This document shows positions 1 through 6,570 of a stretch of 10,182 nt of DNA, in pieces (within the stretch, counting starts at the first letter, position 1; each line of letters begins with the position of its first letter). The DNA is from Legionellales bacterium UBA4722 (GTDB lineage Bacteria; Pseudomonadota; Gammaproteobacteria; DSM-16500). The position numbers and the translations under genes are program-made. Under the pieces are notes generated by a model that saw only the letters and a list, made by a program, of their open reading frames with translations, ran no database searches and was not told the origin of the DNA. The DNA is taken from the NCBI GenBank assembly GCA_002404295.1, contig DHJK01000214.1, forward strand, positions 1-10,182, in the 5' to 3' direction.

Positions 1-303
1 TTATGAAAAATCTTAAATATATAGATGAAATATATATTATTTTGTCTTCGCTATAAAAATCGATAAAGCAGACACATTGTAGCTTATAGCAAGGTTAAAC
101 GGTAGTGTCGCAAAAATATCACTTCAATAAGCAAAAGTCCCGCTCATCATCTTAACAGGCTGATCAAATGACAAGCTTTCGGTAGCAGCATTTTAAAAAG
201 CAATAATTTTACTGCAGGCAAATATTTTCATGCATTGGCATGCATAATTGTGTCTGCTGGAAATACTTTTATAGTAATATAGCTTTCTGGTTTTCATTCA
301 GGG
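1..303. other. Non-coding stretch, no supported gene
   Basis: This stretch lies downstream of the minus-strand Sel1-like gene. I see no reading frame with protein-like composition long enough to call, no tRNA fold and no convincing terminator with a stem and T-run. It contains two copies of CATGCAT (229-235 and 239-245) set 10 bp apart, each containing a self-complementary ATGCAT. A 28-codon minus-strand open stretch encoding a hydrophobic-polar mix is present but has no start codon or ribosome binding site, so I do not call it. Confidence 0.5.
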
Positions 304-1992
304 TCATTTACTTTGTGAAGGCTTATTTAAATTCGCTTGAAGTCTTTTATCCTTGTTTACATGCTTATTTAAAGCCATATTAAGTGCTTGCTCCAGATTC
401 ACCTGGCGCTGTGATTTTGCACCTAAGAAGGTTGCACTTCCTGTCGAATAATGTTTACCCATCCAAGCTAAGAAAACGGTTGGTATCGCAGCTACTGCTA
501 AGATTATCTTTGCAAGAAGCCGAAGGAGGGTAGCACCACGATTATGACTCATATTCAACCTCTTCGGTGCGAGCTCTAGAAGCTTTGAGGTTGCAAATGC
601 CTTATATTGCTCTGTAGTCGGTTTAGTGAGATGATATTTATCCATGGTAATGGCGATTTTTGTCTCATCAATAAACGCGTTTACATGAGCCTTTACTTCT
701 TCATCGTTAGGATAGAGCGCTGTTGCAGCTGTTTGAAAAGCGTCTAATGCAGCGAGCATGTTTTTACATTGCTCTTCGGCTATTGGTATATACTGTGCAC
801 GTCCCTGTTTTTCGTCCTTCTCTTGCCCTCCAAAACCATTTTCTATATCGAGACCTCGCTGATATATAGCAGAAGCATTGCCTTTTTGAATTCCTACATC
901 TAAGAATCGGTTATAGTGATTTTTTCTGGTCTCGTCATTTAGACCTTCCTTACGTAAATTATAAGCGCAAACATACATACTCATGCCATCGATAATAGAA
1001 TCACTTCTCTGCTCTGCACGAGGATGCCCTAACTTGGTTGCGTCAATATAGAAAGGACATGCGCTTTCTACGTCCTTGTCATTTCCAGCTTCACCCTTTT
1101 CTAAATCTTGCCCTTTTTGGAACATGGCAGGAGCATGGCCTAGTTTAACTGCTTTGTCTAAACACTTACGATAACTCTTTGCACGCTCTTTTACTTCTTT
1201 CTCGCTTCCTTCTATGCCCATTTTACGTAACATAAAAGCTTTCGCATATAAAGCGTTGCCTCTTATTATAGCGTCGTTTTCGAGTTGTTGTACATTGTTG
1301 AACGTGAAAGGGCCAACCTTCTTCTCTTTTGTTAGATCAGATATTATGTCTATTAAAGAATACCAGAGTTCTGAATCAGTAATGTTGTTGAGATTTTTCT
1401 GTAGCTCTGTTTTTAAGCCTGTCAGATCTGAAAATTTATTTTCTAAAAGACTTTCTAGCTTAAGCGCGCTATCTTTACTTGTGCTCAGAATATGTCTTAT
1501 AAGTTCCTGCGTCTTTTTCGAGTCCCGAATAGCACGCTCAGGTTCGATAATGTAATTAAAATGAGTTTCTAACGCGGTAGTATGGGTATCTGTTTCTTTG
1601 GTGCGGTTACCCCTAATGAACTGTAACTTGCAGCTTTGTCTACCGCCAAAGTCATAATAGTCAAATTTACCCTCAAAAAAAATCGTTTCAGACGTCGTCG
1701 AAGCACCGTCCAACTTTTTTTGAAGTTGAGTTATTATTTCTTCTTGTCCTTGCTCTCCATGTTCATGATAAAGTGAATAAAAGTAGCAATAAAATTTTTT
1801 GGTCTGTACATTTAAACCTACCACAAAAGGATTGTTACCTTCATCTTTATCACGACCCATTCTCCCTTGATCTATAAATTCTTTATGATTTAGATCTAGT
1901 GGTGGCGCTTTTTTCTCCGCTTGATTAGCATTCTCTGCTTGCTGAGTATTCTCGCCATCTAATGTAAAAGGTCCGAAACAACGTGTGTCCAT
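304..1992 (-). CDS. Sel1-like repeat protein with C-terminal membrane segment
   Basis: This is a 562-residue protein of unknown exact function. The central part (about 247-410) contains four degenerate Sel1/TPR-type units. They are recognisable by an Ala-x-Tyr/Met start, a mid Gly and an end of the form AVKLGH, DATKLGH or GIQKGN (near 281-286, 317-323 and 366-371). Sel1 repeats are helical scaffolds for protein-protein contacts and are common in Legionella host-interaction proteins such as EnhC and LpnE; that part is family knowledge. A hydrophobic segment at about 488-510 followed by a basic tail suggests a membrane anchor. There is no N-terminal signal peptide. The motif GPFT...QQ.EN occurs twice (residues 7-21 and 227-240), hinting at an internal duplication. 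The start is supported by GGGGAGGG (minus strand, 1996-2003) just before the ATG. Being an exported effector is inference; the C-terminus is basic and lacks an E-block. Confidence 0.8.
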   Translation of the reverse strand: MDTRCFGPFTLDGENTQQAENANQAEKKAPPLDLNHKEFIDQGRMGRDKDEGNNPFVVGLNVQTKKFYCYFYSLYHEHGEQGQEEIITQLQKKLDGASTTSETIFFEGKFDYYDFGGRQSCKLQFIRGNRTKETDTHTTALETHFNYIIEPERAIRDSKKTQELIRHILSTSKDSALKLESLLENKFSDLTGLKTELQKNLNNITDSELWYSLIDIISDLTKEKKVGPFTFNNVQQLENDAIIRGNALYAKAFMLRKMGIEGSEKEVKERAKSYRKCLDKAVKLGHAPAMFQKGQDLEKGEAGNDKDVESACPFYIDATKLGHPRAEQRSDSIIDGMSMYVCAYNLRKEGLNDETRKNHYNRFLDVGIQKGNASAIYQRGLDIENGFGGQEKDEKQGRAQYIPIAEEQCKNMLAALDAFQTAATALYPNDEEVKAHVNAFIDETKIAITMDKYHLTKPTTEQYKAFATSKLLELAPKRLNMSHNRGATLLRLLAKIILAVAAIPTVFLAWMGKHYSTGSATFLGAKSQRQVNLEQALNMALNKHVNKDKRLQANLNKPSQSK

Positions 1993-2065
1993 GCGCCCTC
2001 CCCTTTTTTTAATATTGAATATATTATTAACAGAACAACATTTGCACTCATATAGTTATTATCAT

Positions 2066-2094
2066 AGTATAATACTGTGTGATTTATCTATAAA
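2066..2094 (-). promoter_or_regulatory. Candidate promoter of the Sel1-like gene
   Basis: Read on the minus strand, TTTATA (2089-2094, 4 of 6 to TTGACA) and TATACT (2066-2071, 5 of 6 to TATAAT) are separated by 17 bases. Transcription would start near 2059, giving a leader of about 65 bases before the ATG at 1992. In such AT-rich DNA a match like this can arise by chance. Confidence 0.3.
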
Positions 2095-2197
2095 AAGATA
2101 AAATAATGTGGCCAGTGATGATCAATGTCAGCACTAAAATATCAACTTCAAGTGCAATGGCACCCATGCCTTTGCTTTCAAGACCTATACTGAACAC
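2084..2197 (-). other. Possible 37-codon hydrophobic reading frame
   Basis: This is a minus-strand open frame from GTG (2197) to TAA (2084), with an internal ATG at codon 11. Its second half is one hydrophobic helix (residues about 18-35, rich in Leu and Ile) ending in Ser-Phe-Tyr-Arg. It could be a small membrane peptide or the tail of a lost membrane protein. No good ribosome binding site precedes either start, and the frame overlaps the candidate promoter of the Sel1-like gene, so this is a weak call. Confidence 0.15.
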
Positions 2198-2445
2198 ATT
2201 GTTAAGGTCTCTTCATTCTTCCGCGCTAGGCGGGACGCCCTTGATTTATCGATAATTCAAGCGGTTACAAGACCCATCGCACATTTATGTCTATCAGCGC
2301 AAACTCCATATAATATTTTTCTATCAATCAAGATATAAATGCGGCTTCTGAAAACGATAACACCCATGCTTAATGAAAGCGTAACGTGTTATATTTAATC
2401 AATAAAATTAATCCCCCTTGATCCCTGTAAAATCAAAAATCCCGT

Positions 2446-2477
2446 CTATACTAAGATAATGAAGAGACTATACTTAG
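2446..2477 (+). promoter_or_regulatory. Direct repeats CTATACTWAG, likely operator/promoter of the kinase
   Basis: CTATACTAAG (2446-2455) and CTATACTTAG (2468-2477) match at 9 of 10 positions and start 22 bp apart, about two helical turns. They lie just upstream of the kinase ribosome binding site. Each contains TATACT, a good -10-like hexamer, but neither has a good -35 at the right distance. This fits an activator-dependent promoter or a site for a dimeric regulator. The repeats do not match the Legionella PmrA box or the CpxR site as I know them. Confidence 0.4.
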
Positions 2478-2489
2478 TGAGGGAATTTT

Positions 2490-4268
2490 ATGACTGTTTT
2501 AAAAATCAAATTACCACCCCTTCCTGCTAAAGTAGATTTCAAACATCTAGCGGATCAAAATAACGGTCTATTGATAACTGCTGACAATGCAGGAAAATTA
2601 GAAGAGCTTTTAAAAAATGAAGGCCCGGGTCGATTTTCAAAAAAACAAATAAAAAAACTCTGGGACCTGAAATATCCTGAAACACCTTTGCTTCGACATT
2701 GGGGCATTATTAAACACAGCAACGGAGATCTTCATGCGGTTTATCTAGGCAGAAAGCACGGCAAACATTTAGGTAAAGGGGGATTTGGTAAAGTAAAGCT
2801 CGCCCAAAACATTAAAAATGGAAAATGGTCTGCATTGAAAGTGATAAAACAGAAATATCGTACTTCTGAAGTAGCTGAGATAGAGGCTGCTAACGAGCTC
2901 AACATCTTAAAAGCAGTCGACCAAAGCGCGGGGGAGCTTATCAAGCGAGGTACAAAACATAATTTTCTCATGGAATTGATAAACGGTGCAACACTTGATA
3001 ATTATATTAAAGACGACCGACTCCCTGCTATTAGAAAATTGGACATTCTATTACACATTATGCAGGGTGTCCAAGCGCTTCATAATTATAATTTAGTACA
3101 CTGCGATATCAAACCAAATAATAGCATGTACGATTTTAAAAATAATAAAGCTGTAGTCATCGATGTAGGTCTAGCATTAGAGGCAGATAATCCTGACCTG
3201 CATTCCCCCCGAGGAACACCCGGACATACAGCGCCTGAAATTGATTGGCTCATGGAAACCCCAATTCAGTACACAAAAAAAATTGATATCTTCGCATTAG
3301 GTTTGCTAGCCCGTGAAACACTTATATTGACGAGTAAAAAATCCAGCGATCTATCAAATTCATTTTCTGAAGATGAAGAGTTGAAAAAACTTATTGCCTC
3401 CATGACAGATGAAGACCCTGCAAAACGTCCTGAATTAACGGATGTGATGCCAAAATTAATCGCATTACGCAAAGAACTTTTACCTGTTTTCCCAAGCATC
3501 AAAGGCATCGTTGATTTCAATGATTTCAAAAAAGCAAAAAATAAATCCGCGTTTATTGCTGCTTTAAAATCAGTGGATATGGTGATCATTGCAGACGATA
3601 CATCAAGACAACCTTTAGAATATATTGAATTTAGAAAATTACTAGAAAAAAATGGTATTGCAGTTGATGATGAAATTCATGTTTCAACTAAGCCTTCAGA
3701 GATTGTAGATGAAGTCAGAAATCAAGATCGTGAAAAAAAAGCCGAAGTACATATTTCTCAGATTTGTTACTTTAAACCATTAGAAAAAGCAGTAGCACCA
3801 TTAAAAATAAACGGCGTCTTAACAATACCTGTTACAACCGCAAAAGAAAATTATCGACTTGCAATTAAGAATTCTATGACGCTAGTGACGCAAATGCATA
3901 TTGAACAAGTAGTAGCGATATTAACTAATGAACTACTTCGGTTAGAAAAAACGTATGGACCTACAGATGATGTTAAAACAAATGAGAGCTCTCTTTCAAT
4001 TAACATGTCGCCCAGAATTATTGATGAGAAGCATAAGAAACGCGCGGATTTGATAAGAAATAAAATAAATGATATTAGATCAAACCCCCCCACCTATACC
4101 GATTTATTTAGCAAGCTACGCACGTTAGAAAATAGCCTGCTGAATTTGCAATCTGCAAGATTTAGATATTTTACAGGTTTTTTCAAAAAAAATACGGCAA
4201 GTATCGTGAGAAATGTCAGTAAAGACATTAAAGATAACCCAATACGATTACCTAAAATGAAACCCTAA
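2490..4268 (+). CDS. Eukaryotic-like Ser/Thr protein kinase (non-RD)
   Basis: This 592-residue protein should transfer phosphate from ATP to protein Ser/Thr, probably host proteins. The kinase fold spans about 92-335: glycine loop GKGGFGKV (95-102), ATP-anchoring K117 in ALKVIK, likely helix-C E136, catalytic loop HCDIKPNN (204-211) with D206, K208 and N211, metal-binding D225 in DVG, GTPGHTAPE (242-250), D266 and R313. All catalytic residues are present. Cys replaces the Arg of HRD, so this is a non-RD kinase, and Val replaces the Phe of DFG. Residues 1-90 and 340-592 match no family I recognise; the C-terminal part is mixed alpha/beta, then helical and basic. No signal peptide or membrane segment is seen. 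GAGGGA (2479-2484) supports the ATG. It resembles the Legionella LegK class of secreted kinases in type, but secretion is inferred from context only. A C7 run (4085-4091) is intact here. Confidence 0.9.
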   Translation: MTVLKIKLPPLPAKVDFKHLADQNNGLLITADNAGKLEELLKNEGPGRFSKKQIKKLWDLKYPETPLLRHWGIIKHSNGDLHAVYLGRKHGKHLGKGGFGKVKLAQNIKNGKWSALKVIKQKYRTSEVAEIEAANELNILKAVDQSAGELIKRGTKHNFLMELINGATLDNYIKDDRLPAIRKLDILLHIMQGVQALHNYNLVHCDIKPNNSMYDFKNNKAVVIDVGLALEADNPDLHSPRGTPGHTAPEIDWLMETPIQYTKKIDIFALGLLARETLILTSKKSSDLSNSFSEDEELKKLIASMTDEDPAKRPELTDVMPKLIALRKELLPVFPSIKGIVDFNDFKKAKNKSAFIAALKSVDMVIIADDTSRQPLEYIEFRKLLEKNGIAVDDEIHVSTKPSEIVDEVRNQDREKKAEVHISQICYFKPLEKAVAPLKINGVLTIPVTTAKENYRLAIKNSMTLVTQMHIEQVVAILTNELLRLEKTYGPTDDVKTNESSLSINMSPRIIDEKHKKRADLIRNKINDIRSNPPTYTDLFSKLRTLENSLLNLQSARFRYFTGFFKKNTASIVRNVSKDIKDNPIRLPKMKP

Positions 4269-4313
4269 CAACCCAATCGTGAACACATCCGTTCACGATT
4301 AGGCCTGGGGTTG
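4269..4313 (+). terminator. Two-tier hairpin after the kinase, no T-run
   Basis: It begins directly after the kinase stop codon. A perfect 10-bp stem AATCGTGAAC / GTTCACGATT (4275-4284 with 4291-4300) encloses a 6-base loop. An outer stem CAACCC / GGGTTG (4269-4274 with 4308-4313) continues it, with a 7-base bulge AGGCCTG on the 3' side. No T-tract follows, so it is not a standard intrinsic terminator. It may protect the 3' end of the mRNA, act with Rho, or be a binding site. Confidence 0.5.
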
Positions 4314-4341
4314 TACAAAGTCCAAAATGTAATGTGATCTT

Positions 4342-4527
4342 TTACGTTAACATATGACATTCTGATTTTTTAATAAAGAGTTTAAACTCATCTAAGGATA
4401 GTGCGGGTGAATAATAATTTCCTTGAATATAGTCACAGCCCGCATCTTTTAATAAAGAAAATTGCGCTTCATTTTCAATACCTTCAGCAACTACTTTTTT
4501 ACCTAACTCATGAGACATTTCTATCAT
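4342..4527 (-). pseudogene. 3' remnant of an EAL-domain c-di-GMP phosphodiesterase gene
   Basis: The 61 codons match the last quarter of an EAL domain. They show KKVVAEGIENEAQ (10-22, with the conserved Glu of the AEGVE motif), GCDYIQGNYYSP (30-41, family form GCDxxQGYxFSxP) and a closing helix. The EAL motif, the metal-binding residues and DDFGTG are all absent, and a complete domain is about 240 residues, so the fragment cannot be active. In frame, the match ends at about 4533 and a TAG stop follows at 4537-4539. Upstream sequence on this strand shows no more EAL similarity. The truncation point lies beside the palindrome GACTATAGTC (4535-4544). The fragment lies opposite in strand to the GGDEF gene that follows. 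Confidence 0.85.
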
Positions 4528-4651
4528 AGGATCTGACTATAGTCTGAAGTTGTGTAGATTTGAGTGTGCGATCCGCCTCAATTTTTTAAATAGGCTACAT
4601 CTTAAGCTAAGGTTAATGTAAGATAACTGTTACGCATTTAAAATATGGATT

Positions 4652-4666
4652 AGCATATTCTATGCT
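4652..4666. repeat. Inverted repeat AGCATA-TTC-TATGCT before the cyclase gene
   Basis: This perfect 6-bp inverted repeat with a 3-base spacer lies 71 bases before the preferred start of the diguanylate cyclase. Its position and symmetry fit an operator overlapping the promoter region, but no confident -35/-10 pair was identified, so the role is a guess. Confidence 0.25.
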
Positions 4667-4736
4667 CATGTGACACTGAAAAGTGGAAATATTATTCTTC
4701 TTAAGGAGTTGCAGATATCCAAAGGAACCCTTTTAT

Positions 4737-6341
4737 ATGAATTCAATAAAGACAAAATCATCTGAAGTTAAGTTCACCAAGCAGTTAAGGATAGAGCTCA
4801 CTAAACTGCTTTACAAGCATTTATATGCGAGCTTACCCGCTTTAGTGATATTAGCGTCAGTGATAGCTTGGACGGTAGAGAGTAATGATAATAGATTTTA
4901 TCTAACGATCTGGTATATCACATTCATTGGGGTTCTCATATTAAGAGGTGCTTTGGCAGTTTGGTATGGCTATACAAAGAATCGCCTTGAGTTGTCTCGT
5001 TTGCACTATACGTTATTTATTATTGTTTCTTCTTTGATTGCGATTTTATTCGGAATAAGTAACAGTGTGTTGATGCCACATATTCAAACGAGTCAATTAT
5101 TAGTAATTATAATTATGGCAGGTGTCACTGCAGGCGGTGCCGCTTCATTAATGCCATCCTATCTAGCCTCTTTTCTGTATATGAGTTTTTCTCTTATTCC
5201 ATTGATTATTTGGCTATTCTTGCAGGGTAATCAATCAATATATGCTGATTTAACTATTGTAATGACAACATATTGGATATTTTTACTGATCGTAGGGTAT
5301 CATGGACATAAGCTTTATGTTGCAAATTTATCACTTCTTTTGGAAAAAGATAACATATTAAATAATTTATCTTTTATGAATACTCAATTATTTCAGTCAA
5401 TAGAAGATCTAAAAAAATCAAATGAAGCATTGCATGAAAGTGAAGAACGTTTTCACCAATCGTTTGCTTATGCTGCAATAGGCATGGCTTTAGTTTCTCC
5501 AAAAGGGCAATGGCTTAAAGTTAATAAATCGCTTTGTGATCTGCTTAATTATACAGAAGCTGAAATGTTAAAAATGGATTTCCAGTCTACTACCTATTTA
5601 GATGATTTGAGCGCAGATCTGCAAAATGTTCAAAAACTGTTAGACGGAAAAATACATGCATATCAGATGGAGAAAAGATATATTAAAAAAAATGGCCAAA
5701 TTGTTTGGACATTACTTAATAGAGTGTTAGTACGAGACGCTAATCAAAAACCACTTTATTTTATTACACAAATTCAGAACATAGATTTGCAGAAAAAAGC
5801 AGAAGCAGAGCTGACTTATATTGCTTTTCATGACACTTTGACGGAGTTGGCCAATCGAAAAATGCTTGAAATAAAATTTAAACAGGTGTTGGATTTTGCG
5901 AAAAGAAATAAACAGAAACTTGCAGTACTTTATGTAGATATAGATTATTTTAAGAAAATCAATGATAGCTTAGGGCACGAAGCAGGTGACATTTTATTAA
6001 AATTAATAGCCCGGCGCTTAGAGGATCTTAAGCGTAAAACAGATATTTTAGCGCGATTTGGTGGAGATGAATTTGTCCTGATTCTTACTGAAATAATAAA
6101 TGAATATGACATAAGTCATATTATCAAGTCATTGCAGAAAATGGTTTCAGAAAATTTTATCATTCATGATAATACGATACAAATCACTTTAAGCATTGGC
6201 GTTAGTTTATATCCCAATGATGGGGAAGACTTATCAACCCTTTTGAGTAAAGCTGATATTGCGTTATATAGAGTAAAGAATTCAGGACGCAATGGGTTTC
6301 AATTTTATAATTCGGCCACTGCAATTATTAGTAGTAATTAA
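4737..6341 (+). CDS. Membrane-bound PAS-GGDEF diguanylate cyclase
   Basis: It makes the second messenger c-di-GMP from two GTP. The preferred ATG at 4737 follows AAAGGA (4721-4726) and gives 534 residues. An in-frame GTG at 4683 would add 18 unconvincing residues. Numbered from 4737, about six hydrophobic helices fill 29-190, forming a MASE-like sensor of no type I can name. A short coiled stretch follows (about 205-235), then a PAS domain (about 236-352) ending in the usual linker, then GGDEF (about 360-525). The active motif GGDEF is at 442-446, VDIDYFKKIND at 400-410 supplies metal and GTP contacts, and RKTD (433-436), five residues before GGDEF, is an intact inhibitory I-site. There is no EAL domain and the protein ends just past the GGDEF fold. 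It should sense a signal at the inner membrane and be limited by its product. Confidence 0.93.
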   Translation: MNSIKTKSSEVKFTKQLRIELTKLLYKHLYASLPALVILASVIAWTVESNDNRFYLTIWYITFIGVLILRGALAVWYGYTKNRLELSRLHYTLFIIVSSLIAILFGISNSVLMPHIQTSQLLVIIIMAGVTAGGAASLMPSYLASFLYMSFSLIPLIIWLFLQGNQSIYADLTIVMTTYWIFLLIVGYHGHKLYVANLSLLLEKDNILNNLSFMNTQLFQSIEDLKKSNEALHESEERFHQSFAYAAIGMALVSPKGQWLKVNKSLCDLLNYTEAEMLKMDFQSTTYLDDLSADLQNVQKLLDGKIHAYQMEKRYIKKNGQIVWTLLNRVLVRDANQKPLYFITQIQNIDLQKKAEAELTYIAFHDTLTELANRKMLEIKFKQVLDFAKRNKQKLAVLYVDIDYFKKINDSLGHEAGDILLKLIARRLEDLKRKTDILARFGGDEFVLILTEIINEYDISHIIKSLQKMVSENFIIHDNTIQITLSIGVSLYPNDGEDLSTLLSKADIALYRVKNSGRNGFQFYNSATAIISSN

Positions 6342-6344
6342 GTT

Positions 6345-6506
6345 TTGAATGGTAAACAAGAATATCTTTTAGAGTATTTAGCGCTTTATGAGAAAGATAA
6401 ATATAGAAACAGGCCTATTATATCTAGGCCAATACTAGATGATCACTTTGTGAACTAAGAACTGGCTGCTTTAGAAGCACGAAAGAAAGTTAATATGATA
6501 GATTGA
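6345..6506 (+). pseudogene. Possible decayed coding fragment after the cyclase
   Basis: One frame reads 37 codons from TTG (6345) to TAA (6456-6458), then continues open for 15 codons to TGA (6504-6506). The second piece reads ELAALEARKKVNMID, which has protein-like helical composition. This would fit a gene remnant interrupted by a nonsense change. There is no good ribosome binding site and I recognise no family. In AT-rich DNA an open frame this short can occur by chance. Confidence 0.2.
6412..6430. repeat. Hairpin GGCCTA-N7-TAGGCC
   Basis: A perfect 6-bp inverted repeat (6412-6417 with 6425-6430) and 7-base loop lie 71 bases after the cyclase stop. No T-run follows. It could be a weak transcription end for the cyclase, or chance. 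Confidence 0.25.
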
Positions 6507-6530
6507 AATGTATACATGACATGTTAAAAT
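6503..6530 (+). promoter_or_regulatory. Sigma70-type promoter of the helical-repeat gene
   Basis: TTGAAA (6503-6508, 5 of 6 to TTGACA) and TAAAAT (6525-6530, 5 of 6 to TATAAT) are separated by 16 bases. Transcription would begin near 6537, leaving a leader of about 34 bases before the ATG at 6571. This is the best promoter match in the window and suggests the gene is transcribed on its own, not from the cyclase. Confidence 0.5.
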
Positions 6531-6570
6531 GCCAATCCAATAAGAAAATTGCAGATCGAGGAAACCAAAG

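Larger units (their letters stand above)
1993..2489. other. Divergent intergenic control region
   Basis: About 500 bases separate the divergently transcribed Sel1-like and kinase genes. Base composition is less AT-rich around 2220-2290 than in the flanks, and stops are frequent in all frames except one 37-codon minus-strand stretch. The region holds the candidate promoter at 2066-2094 and the direct repeats at 2446-2477. No tRNA, riboswitch or insertion sequence was recognised. The less AT-rich patch may be residue of older coding DNA. Confidence 0.5.

Noticed and set aside
1214..1555. Plus-strand 113-codon open frame inside the Sel1-like gene
   Set aside because: It lies wholly antisense to a gene with clear repeat structure, has no ribosome binding site, and its Ser/Leu/Phe-rich composition is typical of a shadow frame.
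3266..4093. Minus-strand open frames under the kinase gene
   Set aside because: They are antisense to a well-supported coding region and have no family similarity or start signals.
4683..4736. Upstream GTG start for the cyclase adding 18 residues
   Set aside because: No ribosome binding site precedes this GTG. The ATG at 4737 has AAAGGA at a workable distance, and the added residues are not part of any domain.
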